A stretch of DNA of 64,000 nt from JAVBSN01 sp031556525 (GCA_031556525.1 JAVBSS010000012.1:62001-126000), one strand, 5' to 3'; numbered from the stretch's first letter, positions 15,140-22,548 are shown. A program made the numbers and translations. Notes: generated from the letters alone by a model not told the origin.

Positions 15140-15427
15140 CTATGATACAGATACGACACGCAACTTAGTACGTCCGTTACTGTTATCAACGTTGAATGAA
15201 AAGTTGTATTCTTTGAATAACTCTACAGCCATAATTGTATCGTTATAACCACTTGTTACATCAAAGCTTTTAATACCATTGGATAACGTTAACTTCAAAA
15301 ATCTAGTATCAGCTTCTCCGTTCTTACCCTTAATTACCTCAATACTCCTAGCCACTAAGCGTAGCGTACCAGATAACAATCCTTTTTCTTGCGGTTGACT
15401 ATCCGCTCTCTCATTTGCATTTGCCAT
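15140..15427 (-). CDS. Candidate ssDNA-binding protein (pV-like)
   Basis: 95 residues from the ATG at 15427, preceded by a strong AAAGGAGG. A polar N-terminus (NANERADSQPQEKG) leads into an alternating beta-rich segment (SGTLRLVARSIEVIKG, FLKLTLSNG, FSFNVDN, TKLRVVSVS), compatible with a small OB-fold. First gene of the phage late operon and located right before the coat gene, as pV is in Ff phages, where it coats newly made single strands. The function is inferred from position, size and predicted beta structure, not from a sequence match. Confidence 0.6.
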   Translation of the reverse strand: MANANERADSQPQEKGLLSGTLRLVARSIEVIKGKNGEADTRFLKLTLSNGIKSFDVTSGYNDTIMAVELFKEYNFSFNVDNSNGRTKLRVVSVS

Positions 15428-15461
15428 ATAAATGCCCTCCTTTAATATTAATAGGTCTACC

Positions 15462-15497
15462 AACTATTCTGCTAAATTACCATTTTGCGGAATAGTT
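15462..15497. promoter_or_regulatory. 36-bp near-palindrome in the coat operon leader, related to the attachment site
   Basis: AACTATTCTGCTAAAT (15462-15477), TACC, then ATTTTGCGGAATAGTT (15482-15497); 14 of 16 arm positions pair. The left arm is the reverse complement of the attachment core with one inserted base. It lies 35 bases ahead of the ssDNA-binding gene, over the likely promoter zone. It could be an operator, or a secondary Xer-binding site. Confidence 0.6.
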
Positions 15498-15520
15498 CTT
15501 TTGAACTAACGAATTACAAT

Positions 15521-15571
15521 AAAAAAAGGGCGATAACCTTAATATCTTTTTAGATATTTTGGTTATCACCC
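15521..15571 (-). terminator. Strong terminator at the right prophage end
   Basis: On the minus strand GGGTGATAACC pairs with GGTTATCGCCC, and AATATCT with AGATATT inside it, followed by a run of seven T. It would stop host transcription arriving from the right, and in the circular phage would stop transcripts crossing the joined attachment site. Confidence 0.85.
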
Positions 15572-15617
15572 ATTAATTACTTTTTTTTAATGATTGATTT
15601 TTTTTATTGCCATTCTT

Positions 15618-15650
15618 TCGCAAAACTACGTTTAATTTAGCGAATAGTTG
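15618..15650 (+). other. Right attachment site, dif-like
   Basis: TTCGCAAAACT, six bases (ACGTTT), then AATTTAGCGAA: a 28-bp site with 11-bp arms, 9 of 11 positions complementary, the textbook 11-6-11 geometry of dif sites. TAATTTAGCGAATAGTTG (15633-15650) repeats the left site exactly. Compared with the left site it has four extra bases (CGTT) in the centre. The sequence beyond 15650 differs from that beyond 8537, as expected where phage gives way to chromosome. Confidence 0.65.
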
Positions 15651-15722
15651 GATGTACGATTGTAAGCAGATATCTACATATTGCTACTGTTTATCTGCTT
15701 AAGTGGTTGTCATATTATATAG

Positions 15723-16181
15723 TTATTTTCCAGTATAAAGTTTCTTTCTATAAATCTTTTCAATAAAATTGTATACTTCTTCATATGATTTACAATCTTC
15801 ATAAATCCATTTTTTGATATATTGTGGTTCTAATATAAAAAGTCTTTCATTGTCTAATGATGAATATGCCGTATATGATCCTAAATAATGTTTCTTAAAT
15901 AGTTCACAAAATTGTTGATTATCTAATGGTTTACCAATTTCTTTGCAAATGCCTTCTATCTGAAAATTATCAATGCATAAAGCAGCCTTATTGTTTTTCT
16001 GCAATTGAATATACTTTCTAAAGTTCTTATCTGTTTGGAAGTAAAACAAGTCATTAATAATTACAATACTCATCATTCGTGAAGTAATATGATCTTCATA
16101 AGATGTAGATAGAACCATGGTCTTGTGATTACCTAATTGCTCAAATAATAGTGTAGAATGTTCTATAAATGATAATTCCAT
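15723..16181 (-). CDS. Pyridoxamine 5'-phosphate oxidase family (FMN-binding split barrel) protein
   Basis: 152 residues with the split-barrel pattern: KTMVLSTSYEDHITSRMMSI, then LFYFQTDKNFRKYIQLQKN and AALCIDNFQIEG. Small proteins of this type bind FMN, or sometimes haem or F420; the substrate is usually unknown. It lies 14 bases after the LysM gene and is probably co-transcribed with it under LexA control, taking the place that yneB has in B. subtilis. AGGAGCG precedes the ATG. The inverted repeat TAAGCAGATA / TATCTGCTTA beyond its stop (15671-15703) may be its transcription end. Confidence 0.75.
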   Translation of the reverse strand: MELSFIEHSTLLFEQLGNHKTMVLSTSYEDHITSRMMSIVIINDLFYFQTDKNFRKYIQLQKNNKAALCIDNFQIEGICKEIGKPLDNQQFCELFKKHYLGSYTAYSSLDNERLFILEPQYIKKWIYEDCKSYEEVYNFIEKIYRKKLYTGK

Positions 16182-16195
16182 AATTAGCGCTCCTG

Positions 16196-16498
16196 TTATT
16201 TATAATAAGGTACTGTTATATAGCAACCTGCAGTAATATAATCTTGGTGAATATTATTAATATTCTTAACTTCTGTAATATAGTCATCTATAGATGCATA
16301 ATCATCTGTAATATATTCTGTAGAAATATCCCAAAGTGTATCACCCTCTTCTATTAATACACTAGTGAAATATTTAGTTGAATTGTTAGTAGTATTGGCG
16401 TTAACATTAACCTTATATAACGCAACTCCACAAAATGTAAGGATAACACATGCGATTATTCCTACTCTATACTTATTATTTTTTAATATTATATTCAT
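16196..16498 (-). CDS. YneA-like SOS cell-division inhibitor (LysM protein)
   Basis: 100 residues: a single N-terminal membrane segment (about 12-31, VGIIACVILTFCGVALY) and a C-terminal LysM peptidoglycan-binding domain (SVLIEEGDTLWDISTEY ... ITAGCYITVPYY). It is divergent from lexA with LexA-box-like sites between, the same arrangement as yneA-lexA in B. subtilis, where YneA delays division during DNA damage. TAGGAGG precedes the ATG. Function is inferred from architecture and context; overall sequence identity to YneA is low in this family. Confidence 0.75.
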   Translation of the reverse strand: MNIILKNNKYRVGIIACVILTFCGVALYKVNVNANTTNNSTKYFTSVLIEEGDTLWDISTEYITDDYASIDDYITEVKNINNIHQDYITAGCYITVPYYK

Positions 16499-16517
16499 AT
16501 TATATACCTCCTAAAAT

Positions 16518-16618
16518 CGAACAACTGTTTTGTATGTTTGTATTATATCGAACAAACATTTGTTTGTCAACACCTTTTCGAATAAACGTTCGGATTAAAT
16601 GTTCGGAACATTCGTTTG
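16518..16618. promoter_or_regulatory. Cluster of four LexA-box-like operators
   Basis: Against the Firmicute consensus CGAACRNRYGTTCG: CGAATAAACGTTCG at 16579-16592 has one mismatch, CGAACAAACATTTG at 16549-16562 two, CGAACAACTGTTTT at 16518-16531 and GGAACATTCGTTTG at 16605-16618 three or fewer. They lie between the divergent LysM and lexA genes and should give SOS control of both. Confidence 0.75.
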
Positions 16619-16639
16619 CATTTTCAAAGTGGGTATGAT

Positions 16640-16836
16640 ATACTATTATCACTTAGCGAGGTGTTTTCGAGCTTAGTGAGAATGCATACCTAGACACTTA
16701 ACGAGGTATTTACGAGTTTTAGTGTATACGGTATACTATTATCACTTAGCGATAGTCAGAGAACTTAGCGAGGTGTTGTCGAACCTAGCGATAGTCAGAG
16801 AACTTAATGAGTTTAGTGTTTAGGTACACTATGATA
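16640..16836 (+). repeat. Dispersed intergenic repeat, copy A (one full and one rearranged unit)
   Basis: Starts TACTATTATCACTTAGCGAG. Two 29-base modules of the form CACTTAGYGAGGTRTTTTCG... TTAGTG are separated by a spacer containing ATGCATACCTAGACA (16640-16735). A second, rearranged unit containing two GCGATAGTCAGAGAACTTA blocks follows. It fills the space between the LexA boxes and the lexA ribosome site, so it will be in the lexA transcript or promoter. Confidence 0.8.
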
Positions 16837-16853
16837 TATATGGAGGTGTTATA

Positions 16854-17468
16854 ATGGGTTATGGTAAGATTACTGTTAAACAAGAAGAGATATTAGAATA
16901 TATTAAGAAAGAAATATTAGCTAAGGGTTATCCGCCAGCTGTTAGAGAGATTTGCGAAGCTGTTCGACTTAAGTCTACGTCTTCAGTACATTCTCATTTG
17001 GAAACGTTAGAGAAAAACGGTTATATAAGAAGGGATCCTACTAAACCAAGAGCAATTGAGATATTGGATGATACCTTCAATCTTGTTCGTAGAGAATTAG
17101 TTAATGTTCCTATTGTTGGTACAGTAACAGCAGGTGAGCCCATCCTAGCTGTTGAGAATATAGAGGGCTACTTCCCTATCGCTCCTGAATTTTTACATAA
17201 CAAACAAACTTTTATGCTTAAAGTAAAAGGTGATAGTATGATTAATGTAGGAATTTTTGATGGTGATATGGTATTAGTTGAAGAAGCTAACACAGCTTAT
17301 AATTCTGAAATTGTTGTTGCATTAGTGGATGATTCGGCAACAGTTAAACGTTTTTTTAAGGAAGATGGATTTTTTAGATTACAACCCGAAAATGATGCTA
17401 TGGCTCCTATTATTGTTAAGGATGCTGCCGTTATAGGTAAAGTAATTGGTTTATTCAGATCATTTTAA
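16854..17468 (+). CDS. lexA: LexA repressor
   Basis: 204 residues, normal length. An N-terminal winged helix (PPAVREICEAVRLKSTSSVH, residues 27-46) binds SOS boxes. The self-cleavage bond is A93-G94 in TVTAGEPI, the nucleophile S128 in KGDSMI and the general base K165 in ATVKRF. RecA filaments stimulate its autocleavage. Four LexA-box-like sites lie upstream, so it is probably autoregulated. GGAGG precedes the ATG. It is one of only two rightward host genes between the presumed terminus and the right end of the window. Confidence 0.97.
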   Translation: MGYGKITVKQEEILEYIKKEILAKGYPPAVREICEAVRLKSTSSVHSHLETLEKNGYIRRDPTKPRAIEILDDTFNLVRRELVNVPIVGTVTAGEPILAVENIEGYFPIAPEFLHNKQTFMLKVKGDSMINVGIFDGDMVLVEEANTAYNSEIVVALVDDSATVKRFFKEDGFFRLQPENDAMAPIIVKDAAVIGKVIGLFRSF

Positions 17469-17498
17469 GTATAATTAATATACTTTATTAATACATAT

Positions 17499-17534
17499 AA
17501 AAAGCTTTAGAATATTTGAATTCTAAAGCTTTTA
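17499..17534. terminator. Bidirectional terminator after lexA
   Basis: AGCTTTAGAAT (17503-17513) pairs with ATTCTAAAGCT (17520-17530), flanked by an A run on the left and a T run on the right. It also serves the convergent gene ending at 17558. Confidence 0.85.
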
Positions 17535-17557
17535 TGTATATGACTATACATCTAATT

Positions 17558-17887
17558 CTATGAATATACAATATCACAATAAAAACCTTCTTTGTTTTCT
17601 TTGCATGATGCATATCTATATCTTACTAATTTTCCTTCATTATATCTTACAGACATATCTGAGTATGGATATTTTACTGTTTTAATAAAATCATTAAAGT
17701 GCTCTTCTGCACTATCAACACTATATTTTGCAAGCTTAATGTCTACAATATATCTATTGAAATTAACGGTTATACAATAATTCTCAACAGTTTTATTCTT
17801 TTCTAAAAATTTTCTCATATTACTTTCTATATCAGAGTTAACAATAAGTTTCATTTCTCTCATATAATTATTCATAATTCTAAACAT
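17558..17887 (-). CDS. Hypothetical soluble protein
   Basis: 109 residues from the ATG at 17887, chosen because GGAGGG lies just upstream; the longer frame to 17941 would overlap the preceding gene. No signal peptide or membrane segment. It contains predicted strands (CITVNFNRYIVDIKLAKY, MSVRYNEGKLVRYRYA) and a Lys/Glu-rich helix. I do not recognise the family. It follows the HD-GYP gene by 16 bases, so the two are probably co-transcribed; whether it works with that protein is unknown. Confidence 0.65.
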   Translation of the reverse strand: MFRIMNNYMREMKLIVNSDIESNMRKFLEKNKTVENYCITVNFNRYIVDIKLAKYSVDSAEEHFNDFIKTVKYPYSDMSVRYNEGKLVRYRYASCKENKEGFYCDIVYS

Positions 17888-17903
17888 ATCTAAAACCCTC
17901 CGC

Positions 17904-19088
17904 CTATAGTAGTTTTTTATCAGGGTTATCAAAGTATACATCTTTAAATTTACTGAAATTCTCTATAAATAACTGTACCACATCTGGATCGAAATGAGTA
18001 CCACTTAACTTGATAATCTCATTATATGCATCATCTAAGGACCAACCTTTTTTATAATATCTATCAGAAGTAAGTGCATCAAATACATCTGCTACAGACA
18101 TTAATCTACTTACATAAGCTATTTGATTGCCTTTCAGACCTATATAACCTGTTCCATTCCATTTTTCATGATGTTGGAGGGCTATTATTCTTGCTATTTC
18201 CATTATGTCACCAGGGGTTTTCATTAATAACGCTTCACCATAAAGTGTATGGCTTTTCATAATATCATACTCTTCTTTGGTAAGCTTACCTGGTTTATCT
18301 AATATGTATTCAGGTATCATTATTTTACCGATATCATGCATCATAGACGCTTTTGATAACTTGTCTATATATTCATCAGTAAAACCAGATGCTTTTCCAA
18401 GAATACGCATATATTCTGCTACTCTCTTTATATGTTCACCTGTATTTTTTGATTTATTCTCTGATATCTCAGCAAATGCATATATTAATTCTGCTTGAGC
18501 TTCCATTAAATTATCTGATTGTTCGATAGTACTTTCAAGCATATGTGCATTTCTATCTACAATAAAATAAGCAATTGATGACATGCCAATAACAATAATA
18601 ATTGTAGGAACAGCAACATTTATTAATGCATCATATGTTGTTAGGCTGTTTAATTTATATATCATACCAACATAAACATTTAATATAGATGATATAATAA
18701 TCATAGTAGAATTAACCATAGTTGTATATAATACAAGGGTTCTATTGTAATATAGGGATGCAATTAACAATGGAAATATTACCATTGCATTTACTTTATA
18801 GGAAAAGAATGCACTTAATATACTTACAACTAATATGGTGCATGTTACTACTATATATTTTACTACTGATGCTCTAACATCTAATACATTTACTAATAAG
18901 GTTGGAACAAGTAATAATAATCCACAGCTACTAAAACATATGATGGATAATTGTGCATCAATATCTAAATTAAGTATTAATGAACCAATAAATATTACTA
19001 TCATTAAGTAAAAAATTATTCGCATGCATTTTGCTACTGTATGATTAATATTTAAATAAGTTTTTGATAATAGATAATCTTTATTCAT
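17904..19088 (-). CDS. Membrane HD-GYP domain phosphodiesterase
   Basis: 394 residues. About six membrane segments (residues 18-185) anchor a cytoplasmic HD-GYP domain (about 205-380). Metal-binding and signature motifs: HIKRVAEY, MMHDIGK, HTLYGE, LQHHEKWNGTGY, ADVFDALTS. Proteins of this class usually hydrolyse cyclic di-GMP. The signature reads GTGYIG where the canonical form is GTGYP, so activity on cyclic di-GMP should not be taken for granted. No GGDEF domain is present in the window. It follows rsfS by five bases on the same strand. Confidence 0.88.
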   Translation of the reverse strand: MNKDYLLSKTYLNINHTVAKCMRIIFYLMIVIFIGSLILNLDIDAQLSIICFSSCGLLLLVPTLLVNVLDVRASVVKYIVVTCTILVVSILSAFFSYKVNAMVIFPLLIASLYYNRTLVLYTTMVNSTMIIISSILNVYVGMIYKLNSLTTYDALINVAVPTIIIVIGMSSIAYFIVDRNAHMLESTIEQSDNLMEAQAELIYAFAEISENKSKNTGEHIKRVAEYMRILGKASGFTDEYIDKLSKASMMHDIGKIMIPEYILDKPGKLTKEEYDIMKSHTLYGEALLMKTPGDIMEIARIIALQHHEKWNGTGYIGLKGNQIAYVSRLMSVADVFDALTSDRYYKKGWSLDDAYNEIIKLSGTHFDPDVVQLFIENFSKFKDVYFDNPDKKLL

Positions 19089-19093
19089 TGTGA

Positions 19094-19444
19094 TTATAAC
19101 TCCTCTAATGAAATATCCTTTCCATCATGCCAAATACGTTCTAAATCATAAAATAGTCTATCTTCTTCACTGAAAATATGAATTATTATATCGCCATAAT
19201 CCATAAGTATCCAATTAGCAGTTTTATAACCTTCTAATTGTTTTCTTGTATATCCTGCTTTTGTGAGTTCATCATCTGTATTATCGCTCATGGCTTGTAC
19301 TTGATTTGTATTTGAACCACTAGCAATAATAAAATAATCTGCAATAACAGAAATTGTACTAATATCTATAACTTTTATATCTAAAGCCTTCTTCTCTTCT
19401 AAAGCTTTAACTGCTATTTTTGCCATTTCTTTTGAACTATTCAT
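19094..19444 (-). CDS. rsfS: Ribosome silencing factor RsfS
   Basis: 116 residues of the RsfS/Iojap family, which binds L14 on the large ribosomal subunit and blocks subunit joining in starvation. Typical features: KALDIKVIDISTISVIADYFIIASG and the later NWILMDYGDIIIHIFSEEDR. It overlaps the yqeK stop by one base, in the conserved nadD-yqeK-rsfS order. Confidence 0.95.
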   Translation of the reverse strand: MNSSKEMAKIAVKALEEKKALDIKVIDISTISVIADYFIIASGSNTNQVQAMSDNTDDELTKAGYTRKQLEGYKTANWILMDYGDIIIHIFSEEDRLFYDLERIWHDGKDISLEEL

Positions 19445-20013
19445 TAATTTACCCCTTTGTTATAATATTTATAGGTTTCTATTGATATATCGTCTATTAC
19501 AGCATTTTTTTCAATAAGATATTCAATAGTATTTTTTAATATATGTGCTGTACATATATCTAAATCTACATAAGCTTCTTTTCTTATCATATCTATTTCA
19601 TTTAAAGGCCGTCTATTTGGTTCAATATAGTCAGCTATAAATATAATCTGTTCTAATATACTCATGTTAGGTCGCCCTGTTGTATGATATGTTATTGCTG
19701 ATAATATATCTTCGTCAAGTATATCGTATTTTTTCTTTGCATAATATGCACTTAATTTTGCATGTAGTAATTCTGGATTTTTAAATTCAAAATCACTAAT
19801 AGGTAGATTATGCTTAACACATTTTTTGATTTTTGTATAATTATCTAAATATTTGGCACAATCGTGAAGAATACCAGCATATCTAGCAGTATTTACATCA
19901 ATTCCATGGGACATAGCTAGTGCTGCGGCTGTATATTCAACGCCTATAGAATGTTCATATCGTTTAGATGATAATTTTGTCTTAAGTTTATCTTTTATAA
20001 GTAATAAATCCAT
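19444..20013 (-). CDS. yqeK: YqeK family HD-domain hydrolase
   Basis: 189 residues with HD motifs HSIGVEYTAAALA, GILHDCAKYL, ITYHTTGRPNMS and FIADYIEPNRR. Members characterised in Firmicutes cleave diadenosine tetraphosphate symmetrically to ADP. It lies between nadD and rsfS with gaps of one base or an overlap, so it belongs to one operon with them. Confidence 0.93.
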   Translation of the reverse strand: MDLLLIKDKLKTKLSSKRYEHSIGVEYTAAALAMSHGIDVNTARYAGILHDCAKYLDNYTKIKKCVKHNLPISDFEFKNPELLHAKLSAYYAKKKYDILDEDILSAITYHTTGRPNMSILEQIIFIADYIEPNRRPLNEIDMIRKEAYVDLDICTAHILKNTIEYLIEKNAVIDDISIETYKYYNKGVN

Positions 20014-20014
20014 A

Positions 20015-20629
20015 TTATATTACCCCATATAATTTATTATTATAAATGTATTCCTCTACTTCTTCTGGAACTAAATATTTTATAGAAGATCTATCTGAAA
20101 TACGTTTTCTAATACTAAAAGATGAAATATCCAAGTGTGGTGAATTTAAAAATTTAATATCACCAGTATCATACTTATTAATAAGATAATCAATTTGACT
20201 ATCTATATCCTCCGAAGACTTATTATATCTACCAGCAACTAATATAGTTACTTGATCTAATATGCCCTGCGGCTCTCTCCATGATTCAAAATGAAATAAA
20301 GAATCAGCCCCCATAATAAAGTAGTACTCACTATCAGGATCAGATTGTCTTAATATATTAATAGTATCAATGGTATAGGTATTACCTTCCCGTAAGAATT
20401 CTAGGTCAGATAACTCTAAATGACTATTTGATTTAATAGCCAATTTAACCATATTAACTCTATCAGTATCACTTATAAATTTATTAATATCTTTATAAGC
20501 AGGTGACTTAGTAGGCATTACTAATACTTTATCAAGATTATATTCCTCATAGGCTGTCTCTGCTAATAATAAATGTCCAAAATGAATGGGATTAAATGAA
20601 CCGCCCATTATTCCGATTTTCTTCTTCAT
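20015..20629 (-). CDS. nadD: Nicotinate-nucleotide adenylyltransferase
   Basis: 204 residues. The nucleotidyltransferase motif GGSFNPIHFGHLLLAE carries the H-x-G-H signature, and ISSFSIRKRI the second phosphate-binding motif. NadD joins nicotinate mononucleotide and ATP to give deamido-NAD in NAD synthesis. It follows yhbY (52-base gap) and precedes yqeK. Confidence 0.95.
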   Translation of the reverse strand: MKKKIGIMGGSFNPIHFGHLLLAETAYEEYNLDKVLVMPTKSPAYKDINKFISDTDRVNMVKLAIKSNSHLELSDLEFLREGNTYTIDTINILRQSDPDSEYYFIMGADSLFHFESWREPQGILDQVTILVAGRYNKSSEDIDSQIDYLINKYDTGDIKFLNSPHLDISSFSIRKRISDRSSIKYLVPEEVEEYIYNNKLYGVI

Positions 20630-20681
20630 ACTATACGAATTCCTTTCGTAATGCCCAAAGGCATAAAGGGTTAATGTATAT

Positions 20682-20981
20682 CTATGGTAATATTATTTTC
20701 TTGTCAGTTCTAGACTCTTTGTATAAAACTATTTTCCTACCAATTACTTGAACTACTAGACTGCCAGTTCTCTCTGCAAGTAATGTAGCTAGTTGTTTAG
20801 GATCTTCCATACAATTCTTAAGAACTCCTATTTTAATTAATTCTCTCTTGTCAATAGCTTCTCTAACTGACTCTGATAATTCAGGAGTTATAGAGGCTTT
20901 TCCAATATTAATAATTGGATCCATAGTGCTTGCTAAGCTTTTTAGATAAGCACGTTGTTTACTATTAATAGTCTTTATCAT
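20682..20981 (-). CDS. yhbY: YhbY family RNA-binding (CRM domain) protein
   Basis: 99 residues forming one CRM domain: RAYLKSLASTMDPIINIGK, the GxxG-like region KRELIKIGVLKN and LVVQVIGRKIVLYK. It associates with pre-50S ribosomal particles. It follows obg by 14 bases. The conserved obg-yhbY-nadD order supports the call. Confidence 0.93.
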   Translation of the reverse strand: MIKTINSKQRAYLKSLASTMDPIINIGKASITPELSESVREAIDKRELIKIGVLKNCMEDPKQLATLLAERTGSLVVQVIGRKIVLYKESRTDKKIILP

Positions 20982-20995
20982 AGTAATCCCCTTTT

Positions 20996-22285
20996 CTATT
21001 TGTAATAATCAAATTCATGGAAATACATCTTAACAGTATCGCCTTCTTGAATTCCTAATGCTTCTAATTCATCTAAGATACCATTTGATTTGAGAAATTT
21101 TTGAAAAAAGTCAAAACCTTTTTCAGATTCTAAGTTAGTATAACCTAACATTCTCTCAATTCTAGGACCTTCAATAAGATATACACCCTCTGCTTCATCG
21201 GACTTAGAAACTGTATAAGGTTCATTATCAAATGAAAATTCTGGGAAATACTCTTGCTCAAACTCTATAATATCATCTGGAGCTTCTTTAACTAATTGAT
21301 TAACGTGCCATAATAGCTCATCAAGACCTTTACCTGAAACAGCTGATATAGGAAATACTTTAATGCCCTTAGGTTCAAATTCATCCTTAATCATCTCTAT
21401 AACTGTCTCAAAATCATCTCCATATAGAGCATCTATTTTATTTGCAGCAATTACTTGAGGTCTATTAGCTAAGTCTTCATTGTAAGAACGTAACTCCTCA
21501 TTAATTGCATTAATATCTACAATTGGGTCTCTACCTTCTGTGGATGCAGCATCTACTATATGAATCAATACCTTAGTTCTTTCTATATGACGTAAGAATT
21601 CATATCCTAATCCAACACCTTCAGAAGCACCTTCTATTATACCTGGAATGTCTGCTATTACAAAACCATTGCTATCACCTAAATCCACAACTCCTAAATT
21701 AGGATTAAGTGTTGTAAAATGATAATTAGCTATCTTAGGCTTTGCATTGGTAACTCTTGAAAGAAACGTTGACTTACCAACGTTTGGGAATCCAACTAAT
21801 CCAACATCAGCAATAACCTTAAGCTCTAGGTTAACCCATAATTCTTTAGCAGGTTGTCCAGGTTGAGCATATTTTGGAGCTTGCATAGTTGCAGTTACAA
21901 AATGTTGATTTCCTCTACCACCATTACCACCTTTAAGTAGAATAACTGGTTCTTTTTTATTTGACATATCAAGTATAACTTTATTAGTCTCTGCATCTTT
22001 AATTAATGTACCTGGTGGAACTTTTAATACTATATCTTTTCCATCGGCACCATGGCAATTTTTCTTGGAGCCTGATTGACCATCTTCAGCACAATATTTT
22101 CTTACATGTCTAAAGTTAACTAATGTATTAAGTCCTTCATCTACTTCAAAAATAAGATTGCCTCCGCGACCACCATCTCCACCGTCTGGGCCACCGTTAG
22201 GTACATATTTTTCTCTTCTGAAACTTACATGACCATCTCCACCCTTACCGGCACTTATATATATTTTAGCTCTATCTGCGAACAA
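20996..22285 (-). CDS. obgE: Obg family GTPase
   Basis: 429 residues: glycine-rich Obg fold (about 1-158), G domain with GFPNVGKST (G1), DIPGIIEGA (G3) and NKID (G4), and a C-terminal OCT domain. Involved in late 50S assembly and stress signalling through ppGpp. The start is set at TTG 22285, which yields the usual FADRAKIYI N-terminus and has GAGGTG upstream. A longer frame to 22321 adds residues with no family similarity. Confidence 0.95.
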   Translation of the reverse strand: MFADRAKIYISAGKGGDGHVSFRREKYVPNGGPDGGDGGRGGNLIFEVDEGLNTLVNFRHVRKYCAEDGQSGSKKNCHGADGKDIVLKVPPGTLIKDAETNKVILDMSNKKEPVILLKGGNGGRGNQHFVTATMQAPKYAQPGQPAKELWVNLELKVIADVGLVGFPNVGKSTFLSRVTNAKPKIANYHFTTLNPNLGVVDLGDSNGFVIADIPGIIEGASEGVGLGYEFLRHIERTKVLIHIVDAASTEGRDPIVDINAINEELRSYNEDLANRPQVIAANKIDALYGDDFETVIEMIKDEFEPKGIKVFPISAVSGKGLDELLWHVNQLVKEAPDDIIEFEQEYFPEFSFDNEPYTVSKSDEAEGVYLIEGPRIERMLGYTNLESEKGFDFFQKFLKSNGILDELEALGIQEGDTVKMYFHEFDYYK

Positions 22286-22381
22286 AAAAATCACCTCTAT
22301 CTCTCTAACAAATCGTATCATACATATTATATACTATCATTTAATTACAATCAAATTATTATTATATCCATTTATAATAAG

Positions 22382-22516
22382 TACAGTTCATCCATAAGCT
22401 AGATTTTGCTTCGCTACATCTCGCTTTGGCAAAGTGCCATATAAATGTCAAATAATATGCATGCTAAAGCAAGCTTTCTCCTACATTTTATTTGACATTT
22501 GCATGGCTGAACTGTA
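22382..22516. repeat. MITE-like palindromic repeat, long form
   Basis: 135 bp bounded by TACAGTTCA (22382-22390) and TGAACTGTA (22508-22516), with an inner inverted pair AAATGTCAAATA / TATTTGACATTT. It fills most of the 285-base gap between rpmA and obg. The first 31 bases match the repeat at 23642-23682 read on the other strand. Confidence 0.7.
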
Positions 22517-22548
22517 TATAAAAATAACTGGAGTTATATAACTCCAGT
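22517..22548 (-). terminator. Terminator after rpmA
   Basis: On the minus strand ACTGGAGTTA and TAACTCCAGT (22539-22548 and 22527-22536) form a 10-bp stem followed by ATTTTTATA. It separates the L21-L27 operon from obg. Confidence 0.8.

Larger units (their letters stand above)
8520..15650 (-). mobile_element. Integrated filamentous phage (inovirus-like prophage), about 7.1 kb
   Basis: The element is bounded by an exact 18-bp direct repeat (copies 7,113 bp apart). Nearly all genes run on the minus strand in inovirus order: ssDNA-binding candidate, pVIII-like coat, pIII-like tip protein, six or seven very small membrane proteins, Zot/pI-like ATPase, HUH replication initiator, then two accessory genes. 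Size fits an inovirus genome. There is no integrase, transposase or secretin gene. Lack of an integrase plus termini that look like dif arms points to integration by the host Xer recombinase. Both ends and all core genes look intact, so the element may be active. It could be a plasmid-like satellite instead, but the coat and Zot genes argue for a phage. Confidence 0.85.
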
